This document shows, one piece after another, positions 1 to 10,154 of a stretch of 64,000 nucleotides of DNA. Within the stretch, counting starts at the first letter, position 1, and each line of letters starts with the position of its first letter. The notes below the pieces were generated by a model. That model had not been told where the DNA came from. It was given only the letters and a program-made list of their open reading frames with translations, and ran no database searches. The translations under genes were made by a program, and so were the position numbers. Source of the DNA: Siphonodentalium dalli (lineage: Eukaryota > Mollusca > Scaphopoda > Gadilida > Siphonodentaliidae); NCBI GenBank assembly GCA_032622095.1, contig CP136067.1:90636707-90700706 (forward strand), in the 5' to 3' direction.

Positions 1-340
1 TTAGACCCTCCTGCGTAGGGGATGTTATGTATATAGACGTACTGCGTTAGATGTCATACTGATACCACAGTTAGACCCGCCTGTGTAGGGGATGTTATGT
101 ATATATACGTACTGCGTTAGATGTCATACTGATACCACAGTTAGACCCTCCTGCATAGGGGATGCTATGTATATAGACGTACTGCGTTATATGTCATACT
201 GATACCACAGTTAGACCCTCCTGCGTAGGGGATGTTATGTTTATAGACGTACTGCGTTAGATGTGATACTGATACCACAGTTAGACCCGTCTACGTAGGG
301 GATGTTATGTATATAGACGTACTGCGTTAGTTGTCAAACT
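1..340. repeat. 70-bp minisatellite derived from a ZP-like exon end
   Basis: Nearly five head-to-tail copies of a 70-bp unit start at 1, 71, 141, 211 and 281. On the minus strand each unit can be read as PYAGGSNCGISMTSNA followed by GTACGT. That matches the end of the ZP-like exon at 665-855 plus its proposed splice donor. The units differ at a few positions and 70 is not a multiple of three, so the array is not one continuous reading frame. It probably arose by slippage or unequal exchange from the exon-intron junction. The array runs off the left edge. Confidence 0.8.
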
Positions 341-409
341 GATAACCTGTGCCCCAATCCCAATTGTACATAAACGATACAATCAAATATGTTTAAACTA
401 AATACTGAT

Positions 410-664
410 ACCACAGTTAGACCCTCCTGTGTACGTTGATGTTGGCAAGTGTGCTCACACATGGTGGTGATCGGTTAGGGGCCGGGTAGATAATACTAGA
501 CATATATGTATAGACGTACTGCGTTAGGTGTGATACTGATACCACCATTAGACCATCCTTCGTATGGGAAGCGGTGCTCGTTGATGTTAGCGATTGTACC
601 CACACGTGATGGTGATTGGTTAGGGGCTGGGTAGATAAGACTAGACGTATATGTATAGACGTAC
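410..664 (-). pseudogene. Tandem partial copies of the ZP-like exon
   Basis: Two diverged partial copies of the neighbouring ZP-like exon lie here on the minus strand. One reads through SLIYPAPNQSPSRVGTIANI and the other through YPAPNRSPPCVSTLANINVH. Each lacks the start of the exon and has a changed cysteine pattern; the first has Arg where the main copy has the second Cys. They connect the complete exon to the shorter 70-bp units at the left edge. Intron relics are the simplest reading. Alternative coding use cannot be excluded. Confidence 0.6.
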
Positions 665-855
665 CGCGTTAGATGTGATACTGATAGCACAGGTAGACCC
701 TCCTGTGTAGGGGATGACATGCACGTTGGTGTTGGCGATTGTGCTCACACATGATGGTGATTTGTTAGGGGCTGGGTAGATGAGACTAGACGACTGCCAC
801 GAATCACCCACCCGTGTCGTCAAGATCATCTGATTCGCACCACAGTGCAGGGAAG
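665..855 (-). CDS. ZP-N-like exon of secreted EGF/ZP protein (partial gene)
   Basis: An exon-like stretch begins after a pyrimidine-rich acceptor ending TTCTTATTCCAG. It reads SLHCGANQMILTTRV, then SLIYPAPNKSPSC, then PYTGGSTCAISITSNA, and the proposed donor is GTACGT at 664. The spacing of three cysteines, the Met-Ile-Leu strand after the first Cys and the Y-P...S-C block resemble the ZP-N half of zona pellucida domains, which polymerise extracellular matrix proteins. The acceptor phase (1) matches the donor of the EGF exon at 4915. The rest of the ZP module would lie left of the window. The domain name is inferred by eye and the 3' boundary is uncertain because the exon end is multiplied next door. 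Confidence 0.5.
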
Positions 856-859
856 CTGG

Positions 860-1550
860 AATAAGAACAATAACGTATCCGAATTTGTGCTAATGTATTA
901 ATTACATCTTTCAGCCATATATACGTTAAATAATATTTAAAATCCAAGGGTATACGCCATTATGTCATAAAGGTATAACTTGTTCGGTAATTTGACCAGT
1001 TAAAGACTTTAGCCCCCTTGTGTCAAACGATGGGCTGGTCATGTAAGACGTTGGGCTGACTTTGTTTGTTTATGGCCATGCTTGTCTTTAGCCGTCTTGG
1101 GTGAAACGTTGTGCTCACTTTCTGTTTATGGGGTCGAACTCTTCCTTCTTGATCAAATACCCCTAAATGGGTGATTTCCGATACATATTTTTGCGATGTT
1201 GCATCGAAAATGGTTTCTATTTCCGATGCCCTTTTATTTATTCAGTTAAATCAAGTCTTTTAAAGTTGAATGTCCTAAAATAAACATGTATTTTAATTCT
1301 TGCAATGATATAGGTTAACAAAATAACAGACAATTTATTTATTTTAAAGCCAAATGCAAAGTTAGATCTTCGAAGTAGATTCCGCAGTGTGAATACAGAA
1401 CAGGGTTTTCTAAAATTACGATTGTTATAATTATCGCTTAATGCGCATAAATTATATCAATAAAGTCGTATCCTGGGGTATCAATACTTAGTCAATGTTT
1501 ATGACGGAACAAGTGTAGAACGACACGAATAACTATCAGTCGGATCGGTT
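860..1550. other. Intron sequence, no feature recognised
   Basis: AT-rich sequence between the ZP-like exon and the minisatellite further right. I see only a weak internal duplication around 1010-1130 (GGGCTGGTCATG / GGGCTGACTTTG). No coding signal is evident. Confidence 0.5.
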
Positions 1551-1700
1551 GAAACAATAACGGTAATATCAGCCCAATACTCTAAGGATGCTGGTATAAA
1601 CAATGTCAGTAAATGTCAGCCCAATACGCCAATGGTTATACTATACAAAATGGCGGTAATGTCAGCCCAATAATCCAATGATTACAATTTATACCATGAC
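1550..1700. repeat. Minisatellite, GGTAATGTCAGCCCAATA family (first block)
   Basis: About three diverged units containing GGTAATGTCAGCCCAAT and CAATGATTA. This is the same family as the larger block at 2340-3070. Confidence 0.65.
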
Positions 1701-2192
1701 TCCCTTATGTACTGTGTACAGACATGCTATATAAATATATTTGTGCTGTATACCCTACTGTGTGTGAACAAGAGTCCGACCGTGGTTAACACGATTCTAC
1801 TGTGTGTAACACGTTTGAATGGCATTTCAATGGTTAAAGTTTATACCCAAAGTAGAACTACATCCGAGTTGACCTGTCATTAACCTTCCGTGACCTCGCT
1901 CAAAATGACTCTTTTTTTAAAACGTAGCGTCTCGTGATGAAAACAATTCGATTCTTTCGATTCAATTGAATATTATACTACACTGATGCCATATTCGTAC
2001 AATTGAGTGTTGACCTAATTCAATGTATCAATACGCCTGATCAGCTGTGATAGTGTACGTCGATGTACGGCCAAGTGTGGGGGGAACACAACGGGGATGA
2101 TTGTGAATGGTGGGACAGAATCGTGTTAATTTAAGTTGATTTATTTAGATTTCATAGCATTTTTGCTCCAGTACCGGTCATGGTATAAACAA

Positions 2193-2334
2193 AATACACA
2201 AGTAGTGTTTCTGAATACCAAATTTACACCACTCGTGGGATTGATGATTTACCACACTCGCTAAATCTCGTCTGGTAAATCATCAATCCCACTCGTGGTG
2301 TAAATTTGGAATTCAGAAACACTACTTGTGTATT
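2193..2334. repeat. MITE-like hairpin, 142 bp
   Basis: A nearly perfect inverted repeat. The left arm starts AATACACAAGTAGTGTTTC and runs through ACACCACTCGTGGGATTGAT to TTTACCA. The right arm is its reverse complement with one or two changes. Arms are about 62 bp around a loop of about 20 bp. A weaker relative of the inner part is at about 52090-52165. No coding content. Confidence 0.8.
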
Positions 2335-2339
2335 CTATA

Positions 2340-3070
2340 TATAAACAATACCTACCGGTAAGTTTAGCCCAATACCCTCAATGTGATATACAAAATAATG
2401 GCGGTAATGTCAGCCCAATATTCCAAGGATTATATACAAAACAATGCCCATAATTTCAGCCCAATACTCCAAGGATTATAATATAAACAATGCCAGTAAT
2501 TTCAGCCAAATACTCCAAAGATGATATACACAACAAAAAAATGACGATAATGTCAGCCAATTACTCCAAGGATTATATACAAAACAATGGCGGTAATGTC
2601 AGTCCAAAACGAATGATTATCATATAAACAATGACGATAATCTCAGCAAACTTCAAGGATTATATATAAGACAATGCCGGTAAATTCAGACCAATTCACC
2701 AATGATTACAATATAAATAATGCTGGTAATTTCAATACTCCAAATATGATATTCAAAACAATGGTGGTAATGTCAGCTCAATAATCCAAGTGTTATATAG
2801 AAAACAATGCCGATAATTTCAGCACAATACTCCAAAGATGATATACAAAAAATTATGGTAATGTCAGCCAATTACTACACTGATTATTTCGAAAACAATG
2901 GCGATGTCAGCCCAAAACAAATGATTATCATACTAACAATGACGACAATCTCAGCCCAAAACAAATGATTATCATACTAACAATGACGACAATCTCAGCC
3001 CAAAACAAATGATTATCATACTAACAATGACGACAACCTCAGCCAATTCCAAGGATTATATATAAGACGG
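2340..3070. repeat. Minisatellite, about 48-bp unit
   Basis: Roughly 14 diverged tandem units of the pattern AACAATGGCGGTAATGTCAGCCC-AATACTCCAAGGATTATAT. Three nearly identical units sit side by side at about 2930-3040, which suggests recent expansion there. Lies in the intron between the second EGF exon and the ZP-like exon. Confidence 0.75.
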
Positions 3071-3431
3071 TTACTATGTCTAGATTCACGATTAGGTATA
3101 ATGTGGTATTAAATCTGAATAAGACGTGCCACGCGACGCTCGATTAAATACAGGTATATAGCTTATCAATATAATCTAATCGGAACGGACATACCCGGGC
3201 CAACTAACCACTACCAAATATGGCTATACCAGAACTATTCATTCCTGTTTGAATGAAAATATTGACTAAATAACCGAGATACTCCGAAATTAAAAATAAC
3301 ACTTTTGTTAAATGATAAAAACTGTTAAAGAATGTAAAAAAGATTTATAGAAATTGATAAAGATTGTAAGAAAAAATTATAGAAACGATAAAATATTTAA
3401 AGAATGTAAGAAAAATTGATACCAAAATTGT

Positions 3432-3560
3432 TAGGCCAATGCATTATCTTATATATGCGACGCTCCATATGGTCGACTCGCATATATAAGAGAATGCATT
3501 GGCACATTGTATTTAATGTTGCGCCAGCGCAGCTCACGCCATGCATGGGTTAAGCAGGAC
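3432..3560. repeat. Palindromic MITE (TATATATGCGA family), copy 1
   Basis: The left arm has GGCCAATGCATTATCTTATA then TATGCGA. The right arm has TCGCATATATAAGAGAATGC then ATTGG, with a short loop. It is followed by a tail (GTTGCGCCAGCGCAGCTC...GGGTTAA) that recurs near 52500-52735 and 58250-58295. Related copies are at 47130-47215, 52545-52735 and 58120-58295. Confidence 0.7.
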
Positions 3561-3955
3561 ACTCATTTTGAAATATAATCACAACATCGCGTGACACGTG
3601 TGGTCCAGATTGTACACAAATATCTATCTAATCGTGAACCCCGATTGCGAATCTTTCGATATTCAAATGTGTGCATATTAGGTTGCAGCGTGTTTCACAA
3701 TACACCACTCATGATAACTTGAAGATGTAAGAACCTGTTCGTATGCGTGTGACATTGCGTCACCACTGTAAAATTAATATTGTGATTAATATATGTGCAT
3801 TCATATTTACCAGACATGTATATACTTGTCGTCTGTACATTTGCTCTCATATGTTGAGGAGGTTAAAGATAAACTTTATATGCGGGTATATAATTATATA
3901 TCATAGTGGAAGTTGAATTAAACTGAACAACACTGGCGTAAATCAAGATATATAT

Positions 3956-4108
3956 AGGGGAGAAAACTATCATGAAAGATGGACAGCGAGGGAGATAATG
4001 GGAACAGAAAGAGAGGGAGGTGGAGAACGAGTGGGGAGAGCAAAGGGATGGAAGAAAGTGGGAGGGGAATGAAAGCGACTGAGGGAGAAAGAATAAGGGA
4101 GAGACACA
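3956..4108 (+). repeat. Polypurine tract
   Basis: About 150 bp of strongly purine-biased plus strand (GGGAGAGA, GAGAGGGAGG, AAAGTGGGAGGGG). There are only scattered pyrimidines. A hypothetical serine/leucine-rich minus-strand frame across it is a composition artefact. Confidence 0.65.
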
Positions 4109-4914
4109 CAGTTAAATTCAGCTGGAAGAAATGCAACTATACACTACGCATAATGTAAATATCTATGTACATGTAATATCGTTATCTGGTTTGACAAAGC
4201 GTTTTATTTTGCAGAACATTCTCAATTGTAAATGTGATCACCAGAACGCCATGAACGTACACCCAATGCAGCCGCGGCCGTCAATGTACATGTACATTCA
4301 ATGTACATTACTCGAAAACAAGATATAATATGAATCGTACGTGACACGTAGTGGAGCAACCACACATGCTGTGCCTCAAATTTGCCTTTTATCGGCGACA
4401 TAGCGCTAAGAATAATTTATGTAACATCACGCAGTGATCACGACGGAGATGACATGCCAACTTGACAAGACGTGTCGTGGATTGTGCAATCTTGTCTGGA
4501 TTCTGGCCCACAAATCGAAAATGACGTCAGAAACCGTGTCATGACGTCTTTTTTTTCGTTTTCATTAAGCTAACCAAAGACATTGGTCTAGTTGATAGAC
4601 CTAAATCACATGTGAATTCTTCGTAAGTTGTGAATTAGTTACTTTAATTTTCATCGCGATGCTTCATTCCCAATTCCGCGTTTATTGCAATCTCCACACT
4701 GTTGCTAACCGGAAGTCACGTGATAATTTCTCCAAAATCCATACCCGCGATATAAAAAATCACTGGCGGATGTAGAAAAAAATATATGACGTCATTCACC
4801 TGCCTTATGTATAAGCACCCTTGGTGGTTGCTATAAATTGAATAGTTATCTCAAGGACATGCATACAAATGTAGAAAGTTGGACTAAACCGATCATGGCA
4901 CCAAAAATACTCAC

Positions 4915-5031
4915 GTGTTCGTATGACACACCTCGGTCCGAAGTAACCGATCGCACACAGACATTTGTTAGCCCCATTATCTAGGTGGCATATGCCTCCG
5001 CTTTGACACGCCGGCTGGCAGACCCTCAGAC
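4915..5031 (-). CDS. EGF-like domain exon 2 of secreted EGF/ZP protein
   Basis: A 117-bp exon with acceptor TTGTTGTAG and donor GTGAGT, phase 1 at both ends. It translates as LRVCQPACQSGGICH, then LDNGANKCLCAIGYFGPRCV, ending IRT. Six cysteines in the order C-x3-C-x5-C-x8-C-x1-C-x8-C and the Gly-Tyr-Phe-Gly-Pro-Arg-Cys ending make it a standard EGF domain. It joins without a frame change to the EGF exon at 5813-5950 on one side and the ZP-like exon at 665-855 on the other. EGF modules act extracellularly in protein-protein contacts. No calcium-binding Asp/Asn-x-Asp start is evident, so this is the non-calcium type. The domain call is firm; exon order is inferred from phases. Confidence 0.85.
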
Positions 5032-5489
5032 CTACAACAAGGAATCTCTGTACATGTATTATTATACATCAAGTCCAATTAAAATGTAGTTTATACATAT
5101 TTACCTAACCTGGAATTCATTAATGGAACCGGACGAATCTGTATGATAGCACTTTTATCCCAATCCCTTTGTGAATTTATGATATATCCGTTGGCCATAA
5201 ATCATATTATGTTAATTATGTGTTTCAATATCATTAAATTAAAGATGCCATGTCCGATTTGACAACAACAAATATTATAGGTTTAATTATCAGCTTTATG
5301 GGCAAAAGAAAACAAAACGAAACATACTGGAAATCACCACCATTCCTATGGCACATACTTTCCGACAATGCACACAGGAATCCGCCATATAACGTTCAAA
5401 ACGAATACACAAGTTCATAACGCTCTTTAAAATATACCGCTTTTGGGCGACGCTCTTTACAGCTGGTCATTGGAATATCTGATACGCTG

Positions 5490-5695
5490 ACAAACATTCA
5501 AAAATAATGTTGTTAAATCTTCCTCTTTTGAAAGTCAATACCTATAGTTATCAAAATCTCCTATTCTCCTATTAATGGGAGATTTTGTCCGATATAATTA
5601 AGGCTGACAAACATTTAAAAGTTGTTAAATCTTCCTCTTTAGAAAGTCAATATCTATAGTTATCAAAATCTCCTATTAATGGGAAATTTTGTCCT
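5490..5695. repeat. Tandem duplication with hairpin near an exon
   Basis: Two copies of about 100 bp (GACAAACATT...TTGTTAAATCTTCCTCTTT...GAAAGTCAATA...CTATAGTTATCAAAATCTCC). Each ends in a small hairpin of the type AATCTCCTATTAATGGGAGATT. Lies in the intron just after the first EGF exon. Confidence 0.75.
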
Positions 5696-5812
5696 ATTAA
5701 TTATTTGCTGGTACTTACATATGTTTTTTGTGTGTAATGTTGGGAAGAGCATCTGTAAATAACCTGACCTGATCGGAACGGAAGTGGAGCTATAAGTTAA
5801 AGTTATACTTAC

Positions 5813-5950
5813 TGGACGTGTGGAGCTGGCAAGCAAACCCGTGGTAGTCGGAGTCACATTTGCATACCCCAGTGTCGATATTACACTCCCCTTTTTCGAA
5901 ACAATGAGGATTGTCTCGGGCGCAATGGAATGCGGCTTGCTCCGCTGAAG
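5813..5950 (-). CDS. EGF-like domain exon 1 of secreted EGF/ZP protein
   Basis: A 138-bp exon with acceptor GTGTTTTAG and donor GTAAGT, symmetric phase 1-1. It translates as SAEQAAFHCARDNPHC, FEKGECNIDTGVCKC, DSDYHGFACQLHTSS. Six cysteines and the final Tyr-His-Gly-Phe-Ala-Cys are typical of EGF modules. Upstream (right), the phase-1 signal-peptide exon at 14764-14821 joins in frame. The join gives a plausible secretory start followed by ASAEQ, a reasonable signal-peptidase site. The intron between them is about 8.8 kb and holds a LINE. Together with the next exon this gives two EGF repeats ahead of a ZP-like module. No gene symbol is justified. Confidence 0.85.
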
Positions 5951-6437
5951 CTAAAACACGAACTAGTATATATCAGGCCACCAATATTTTGTCATGCTAT
6001 TCCTTAATCCAAATATAAGAGAGAGGGCATCCCATGTGCACCATTCATATAATACCCGACCCAATGCACCATCCCTAGTATTGCCTATTATAGTGTCTAT
6101 TTAAATAGACCCATACATATATTATGTCAATTACAACTCGTGGATCTGAGCTACCTGCCGTCCATAATCACATCCATGCATGGCTTGCGTCACATCCGGT
6201 TATATGTTCGATGAAAATTTGCTCTCAAAATATTATGAAATTAATATGTTTCGACGGATATGTTTCGCTTTCTAATCGGATAATCCAATTCCTAATACCA
6301 TATGGACTATAATGTGATATAATATTCTAATGATCCAGGTATGATCCCCGAGAAAAATCGACCGAAAATTTGACAATAAATTTTAAACGGAACCGTAAAG
6401 AGCCAACCAATCAGAAGCCAATATTTCGTAAACAACA

Positions 6438-8048
6438 ATGGAGACCACTGGCGAAAATGAAATTTTTTGCGGAATCACCCAAGACTTACCGTCTGTTATA
6501 CTCGATGGCCTAAACTTGATAAACTGTGATTACGGAATGGACACACCCACAAACTCTCTCCAACAATATCAACCAAACCAGAATAGTGGCATCTTTGTAA
6601 ATAAAGTCACGGATACCGCACTCAACTTCACTCAGTCTACAACTAACACGGACCCACCTCCAATTCAAATCCCTGAGTTGATTGATATTGACAATGACAA
6701 TCTAAGTGCAACAATGCCATCACTCAGCATGCCATTGAGTAGCCGTCACAACATGGGTCCAAATATTCCTAACCTAGAGACTGCAACTAGTGACCTACTG
6801 ACCATGAAAGGCGGCGAAGATTCTGATACCAAGCTTGACCTTATAATCAGCCTTCTTACGGTAGTCACATCAAAACTAGGCACAATAGATGACCTTAGTA
6901 GAAAGGTCACGGGCATTGGTGATAAACTGTCCAGTATTCAAGTTTCAGTTGACTCTTTAGGTGGTCGTGTGTCATCGATGGAAAAACGACAGTGTGAATC
7001 AGAAACAAAAATACAACATGCAAATGCAGCTTATATGATTATCCAAAAACAAGCTATTGAATGTGCCAAAAGGAACGCCAAAACTGATATGCTAGACAAT
7101 CGAACGATATATGTCATTGAACAGTTGACAAACCTACAAATGGATAATATGCAAAACAATTTGATATTTTCTGGCATAAATGAGTTCGAACATGAAATGT
7201 CAACAGAAGGGGCCGGTGCGCGTATAACCACGGAAATGGTGCTGTCTGACTTCCTTAAACAAAAGTTGAAATTAGACTGGGAGGTTGAATTCGACCAAGT
7301 CAAGCGTCTGGGTCAGTACGACAACAATAAGAGGCGGCCAATTCTCGCTAAGTTCCTTCGATTGAAAGACAGGGAAGCCGTTAAAAAACGAAGCGGCCAA
7401 CTTCGTGATACCAACTTCTACATCAACGAGCAATACCCAGAGCTAGTGAACAAATACAGGAAAAATGTGCTCAACCCTATAGCCAAAAATGCGCGCAACG
7501 ATGGAAAGATAGCTAGGGTTGTTTCCGATCGACTGTATGTGGACAATAAGCTCGTGAAAGCCGATGTTAGTCCTGTGTATCGCAGGGAGAAAACAATAAA
7601 TGTAGAGGAAACATGCTTCACAGTGAAACCTGGTAAATACAGCGCGCCACCACCAACAGTAACTGTAAAAGGGGGGCAAAATGAAGAGGCCAAATTCCAA
7701 AAACAGCAACAAGAACCTAAGGAACAGCGACGTGACTCGACGAAACCACCACCAAACAAACGTGCCCCTAAGCCGAACTCTCAACTCCCATTCAGTTCTA
7801 AAAGTACACCAAAACCACAAACGTACACAAACATGAAACCAGGGAGAGGCCGTGGAGGTCAACCGAGGACACGCCAAGTGAATAGAAACACACAACCGAA
7901 GGCCAATCCGAAAGCAGGTCGGGGAAACCCCGCAAATTCACTGAACAATACTAACTCTCAAACTAATAGTGCGCATGTGACCAATCAATTTAATAATCCT
8001 GTGTTCTTATTTTCAGGTGAATCGACGAGTAACGCCCAGTCGTCATAG
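6438..8048 (+). CDS. LINE ORF1 protein (coiled coil, RRM-like, basic tail)
   Basis: 536 residues from an ATG to TAG. Residues 1-130 are polar and low in structure. About 133-235 looks like a coiled coil (LDLIISLLTVVTSKLGTIDD and following heptads). About 238-375 resembles the RRM-like core of L1-type ORF1 proteins (MQNNLIFSGINEFE, VKRLGQY, RPILAKFLRLKDREAVKKRS, FYINEQYP). From about 400 to 500 the chain is rich in Lys/Arg/Gln/Pro with a GRGRGG stretch. Such proteins trimerise, bind the LINE RNA and act as nucleic-acid chaperones. No CCHC knuckle is visible. The stop TAG at 8046-8048 is in the same frame as ORF2, and no other stop separates them. Confidence 0.85.
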   Translation: METTGENEIFCGITQDLPSVILDGLNLINCDYGMDTPTNSLQQYQPNQNSGIFVNKVTDTALNFTQSTTNTDPPPIQIPELIDIDNDNLSATMPSLSMPLSSRHNMGPNIPNLETATSDLLTMKGGEDSDTKLDLIISLLTVVTSKLGTIDDLSRKVTGIGDKLSSIQVSVDSLGGRVSSMEKRQCESETKIQHANAAYMIIQKQAIECAKRNAKTDMLDNRTIYVIEQLTNLQMDNMQNNLIFSGINEFEHEMSTEGAGARITTEMVLSDFLKQKLKLDWEVEFDQVKRLGQYDNNKRRPILAKFLRLKDREAVKKRSGQLRDTNFYINEQYPELVNKYRKNVLNPIAKNARNDGKIARVVSDRLYVDNKLVKADVSPVYRREKTINVEETCFTVKPGKYSAPPPTVTVKGGQNEEAKFQKQQQEPKEQRRDSTKPPPNKRAPKPNSQLPFSSKSTPKPQTYTNMKPGRGRGGQPRTRQVNRNTQPKANPKAGRGNPANSLNNTNSQTNSAHVTNQFNNPVFLFSGESTSNAQSS

Positions 8049-8060
8049 GATAGCCCGGGT

Positions 8061-10154
8061 GTGACCGAAATTAAGTTTCTGTCCCTAAATGTGTGCGGGC
8101 TCATTTCAAAACTGCATGACCCAGAATTCGTTGAATACATAAATAACTTTGAGATACTCCTTTTTCAGGAATCTAAAACTGATGACATAGATTCAATATT
8201 TATAGAAAACTTCCACATTTTACGGATAAGGAACAGGGCCAAAACATCAAGGACTAAATCGGGAGGTCTCTGTATTGCTGTCAAGGACAGCCTAAAGCAA
8301 AATTTTTCTATAATTAACGACAACATCGACGTCGTTTTATGGTGCATATGCACAGATGCAGCTGGAAAAACATATGCATTTGGAAACACTTATATTCCGC
8401 CAGAGAATTCAAAATTTTATAAAGGATGTGAATTTGATAACCTTCACATCTCAATCCTGGAGAAATATATAAATTATGATCACGTGATGCTCTTAGGCGA
8501 TTTCAATTCTAGAACCGGTACCCTACATGACACCGCGAAAATCCGCCAATTAATTGCCAAACACCATATCACAAATATTTCAGAAACCAGAGCAACCGAT
8601 GATATAAGTAATAATAACCACGGGGGTAAACTCATGCATATTTGTGACGAGACGGAGCTTATCATACTCAACGGTCGCATGGGCCCCGAATCAGCTCCAG
8701 TCACATGTAAAGGAATCAGCGTCGTTGACTATGCTATCTGTTCGCCCTCATTTACAAAATGTATCGAGCGAGTAATCATTGACCAATTTAATTATTTATA
8801 TTCCGACGCGCATTCCGGGGTCATAGTTCATATTGGTTTGAATATGACCGACATTAAACCGCTATCGCGTAAATCGAGTACATGCAAACATAAACAACGT
8901 AGTAAAAAACGGACCAATCGGAAACGAATCGCGAAAAAATGGGACAAAGACTTATCCCAACAATTTGTTAATCACATCGACAGGACCGCTTTGAACGACC
9001 TGCAAAGTGAACTCAATCAAATGTTTTTCTCCAAAGTACAACAAGATGACCTGGACTCAATAACTGATTCAATCAATAATCTCCTCACTCAACCCATTGA
9101 TAAACTGATTCATACTTCGTCACACAACACCGCTCGCAGAAACCACAAGCCACAAAAAAGAAAAACGTCACAACATTGGTTCGCAAACGACTGTCAATCG
9201 GCACGGACAAAATACCGTAAAGCTCGTCGCGCATATAAACGCCTACCCAATTCAGAAAATCGAGTTCTTCTGATTAACAGTAGTCGAAATTATAAACACG
9301 TACTGCGCACTAGTAGAATACGCCATAATACGAAGCTGAGTAAACACATACATAATTTGCGTGCAAATTCTAGTACAGAATTTTGGAAACTTATTCGCAC
9401 ACTTGACAATCATTGCCCCGATAAGCCATCCCCAGACTGCGAGGAATTCCAAAAGTATTTTGAACAAGAGGAGGGGTTACCAGACCAGCACACAGATTGC
9501 GAGATAATTATAGACGGGTCCAATACCATGCCCAATATTATGTCTGACATATCGTGCCCCCTTTTAACTTTAACTGTAGACAATACATGCCTAGATGCAT
9601 GTATCACGATTGACGAACTCGAGAGAGCAGTGAAAAACCTTAAATCGGGGAAATCTCCCGGATATGATTCAATCACAAACGATTTTATAAAATCATCATT
9701 TAGTATCATGAAACACACGCTGCTTCAGTATTTTAACCTGATCCTATCTACGGGCATCGTTCCACGCGAATGGACAGTTGGTGTTGTTATACCTATATTC
9801 AAACGTAAGGGAGATAGCATGGATCCAAACAGTTACCGAAAAATAACCCTCCTGAGTTGTTTCTCTAAGCTGTTCACCAGCATAATTAATGATCGATTAA
9901 AATCTTTTCTCGAGTTCAATAGCTTGCAGACAGAAGCACAGGCAGGTTTCAGGAAGGGTTACTCTACAATCGACCATATCTTCTCGTTGTATGCACTCAT
10001 ACATCTCATGAAAGCAAACAAACAAAACTTATATTGCGCCTTCATAGATTTTTCAAAGGCATTTGACTCTGTATGGAGAGTTGGGCTCTGGAGGAAACTT
10101 ATTGCTTATGGTATCAACGGAAAAAACATTAAATGTGATTCAATCACTTTATAA
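8061..10154 (+). CDS. LINE ORF2, endonuclease and first part of reverse transcriptase
   Basis: Residues 1-260 form an APE-type endonuclease, which nicks target DNA: LNVCGL near 9, QESK near 37, GDFN near 146 and SDAH near 247 supply the usual Asn, Glu, Asp/Asn and Asp/His. RT motifs follow: KSGKSPGYDS near 528, SYRKITLLSCFSKLFTS, QAGFRKGYSTIDH and the first catalytic Asp in FIDFSKAFDSV near 662. The frame opens directly after the ORF1 stop, but no ATG precedes the endonuclease. The best start is GTG at 8061, one base from ATG. The first in-frame ATG is inside the endonuclease (HVMLLGDF). The frame ends at 10154 after a slip at the A6 run 10121-10126. Confidence 0.85.
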   Translation: MTEIKFLSLNVCGLISKLHDPEFVEYINNFEILLFQESKTDDIDSIFIENFHILRIRNRAKTSRTKSGGLCIAVKDSLKQNFSIINDNIDVVLWCICTDAAGKTYAFGNTYIPPENSKFYKGCEFDNLHISILEKYINYDHVMLLGDFNSRTGTLHDTAKIRQLIAKHHITNISETRATDDISNNNHGGKLMHICDETELIILNGRMGPESAPVTCKGISVVDYAICSPSFTKCIERVIIDQFNYLYSDAHSGVIVHIGLNMTDIKPLSRKSSTCKHKQRSKKRTNRKRIAKKWDKDLSQQFVNHIDRTALNDLQSELNQMFFSKVQQDDLDSITDSINNLLTQPIDKLIHTSSHNTARRNHKPQKRKTSQHWFANDCQSARTKYRKARRAYKRLPNSENRVLLINSSRNYKHVLRTSRIRHNTKLSKHIHNLRANSSTEFWKLIRTLDNHCPDKPSPDCEEFQKYFEQEEGLPDQHTDCEIIIDGSNTMPNIMSDISCPLLTLTVDNTCLDACITIDELERAVKNLKSGKSPGYDSITNDFIKSSFSIMKHTLLQYFNLILSTGIVPREWTVGVVIPIFKRKGDSMDPNSYRKITLLSCFSKLFTSIINDRLKSFLEFNSLQTEAQAGFRKGYSTIDHIFSLYALIHLMKANKQNLYCAFIDFSKAFDSVWRVGLWRKLIAYGINGKNIKCDSITL

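Noticed and set aside
5719-5752. Possible 34-bp micro-exon between the two EGF exons
   Set aside because: It has ATTTACAG and GTAAGT borders, but its length is not a multiple of three. Including it would break the phase-1 join to the next EGF exon.
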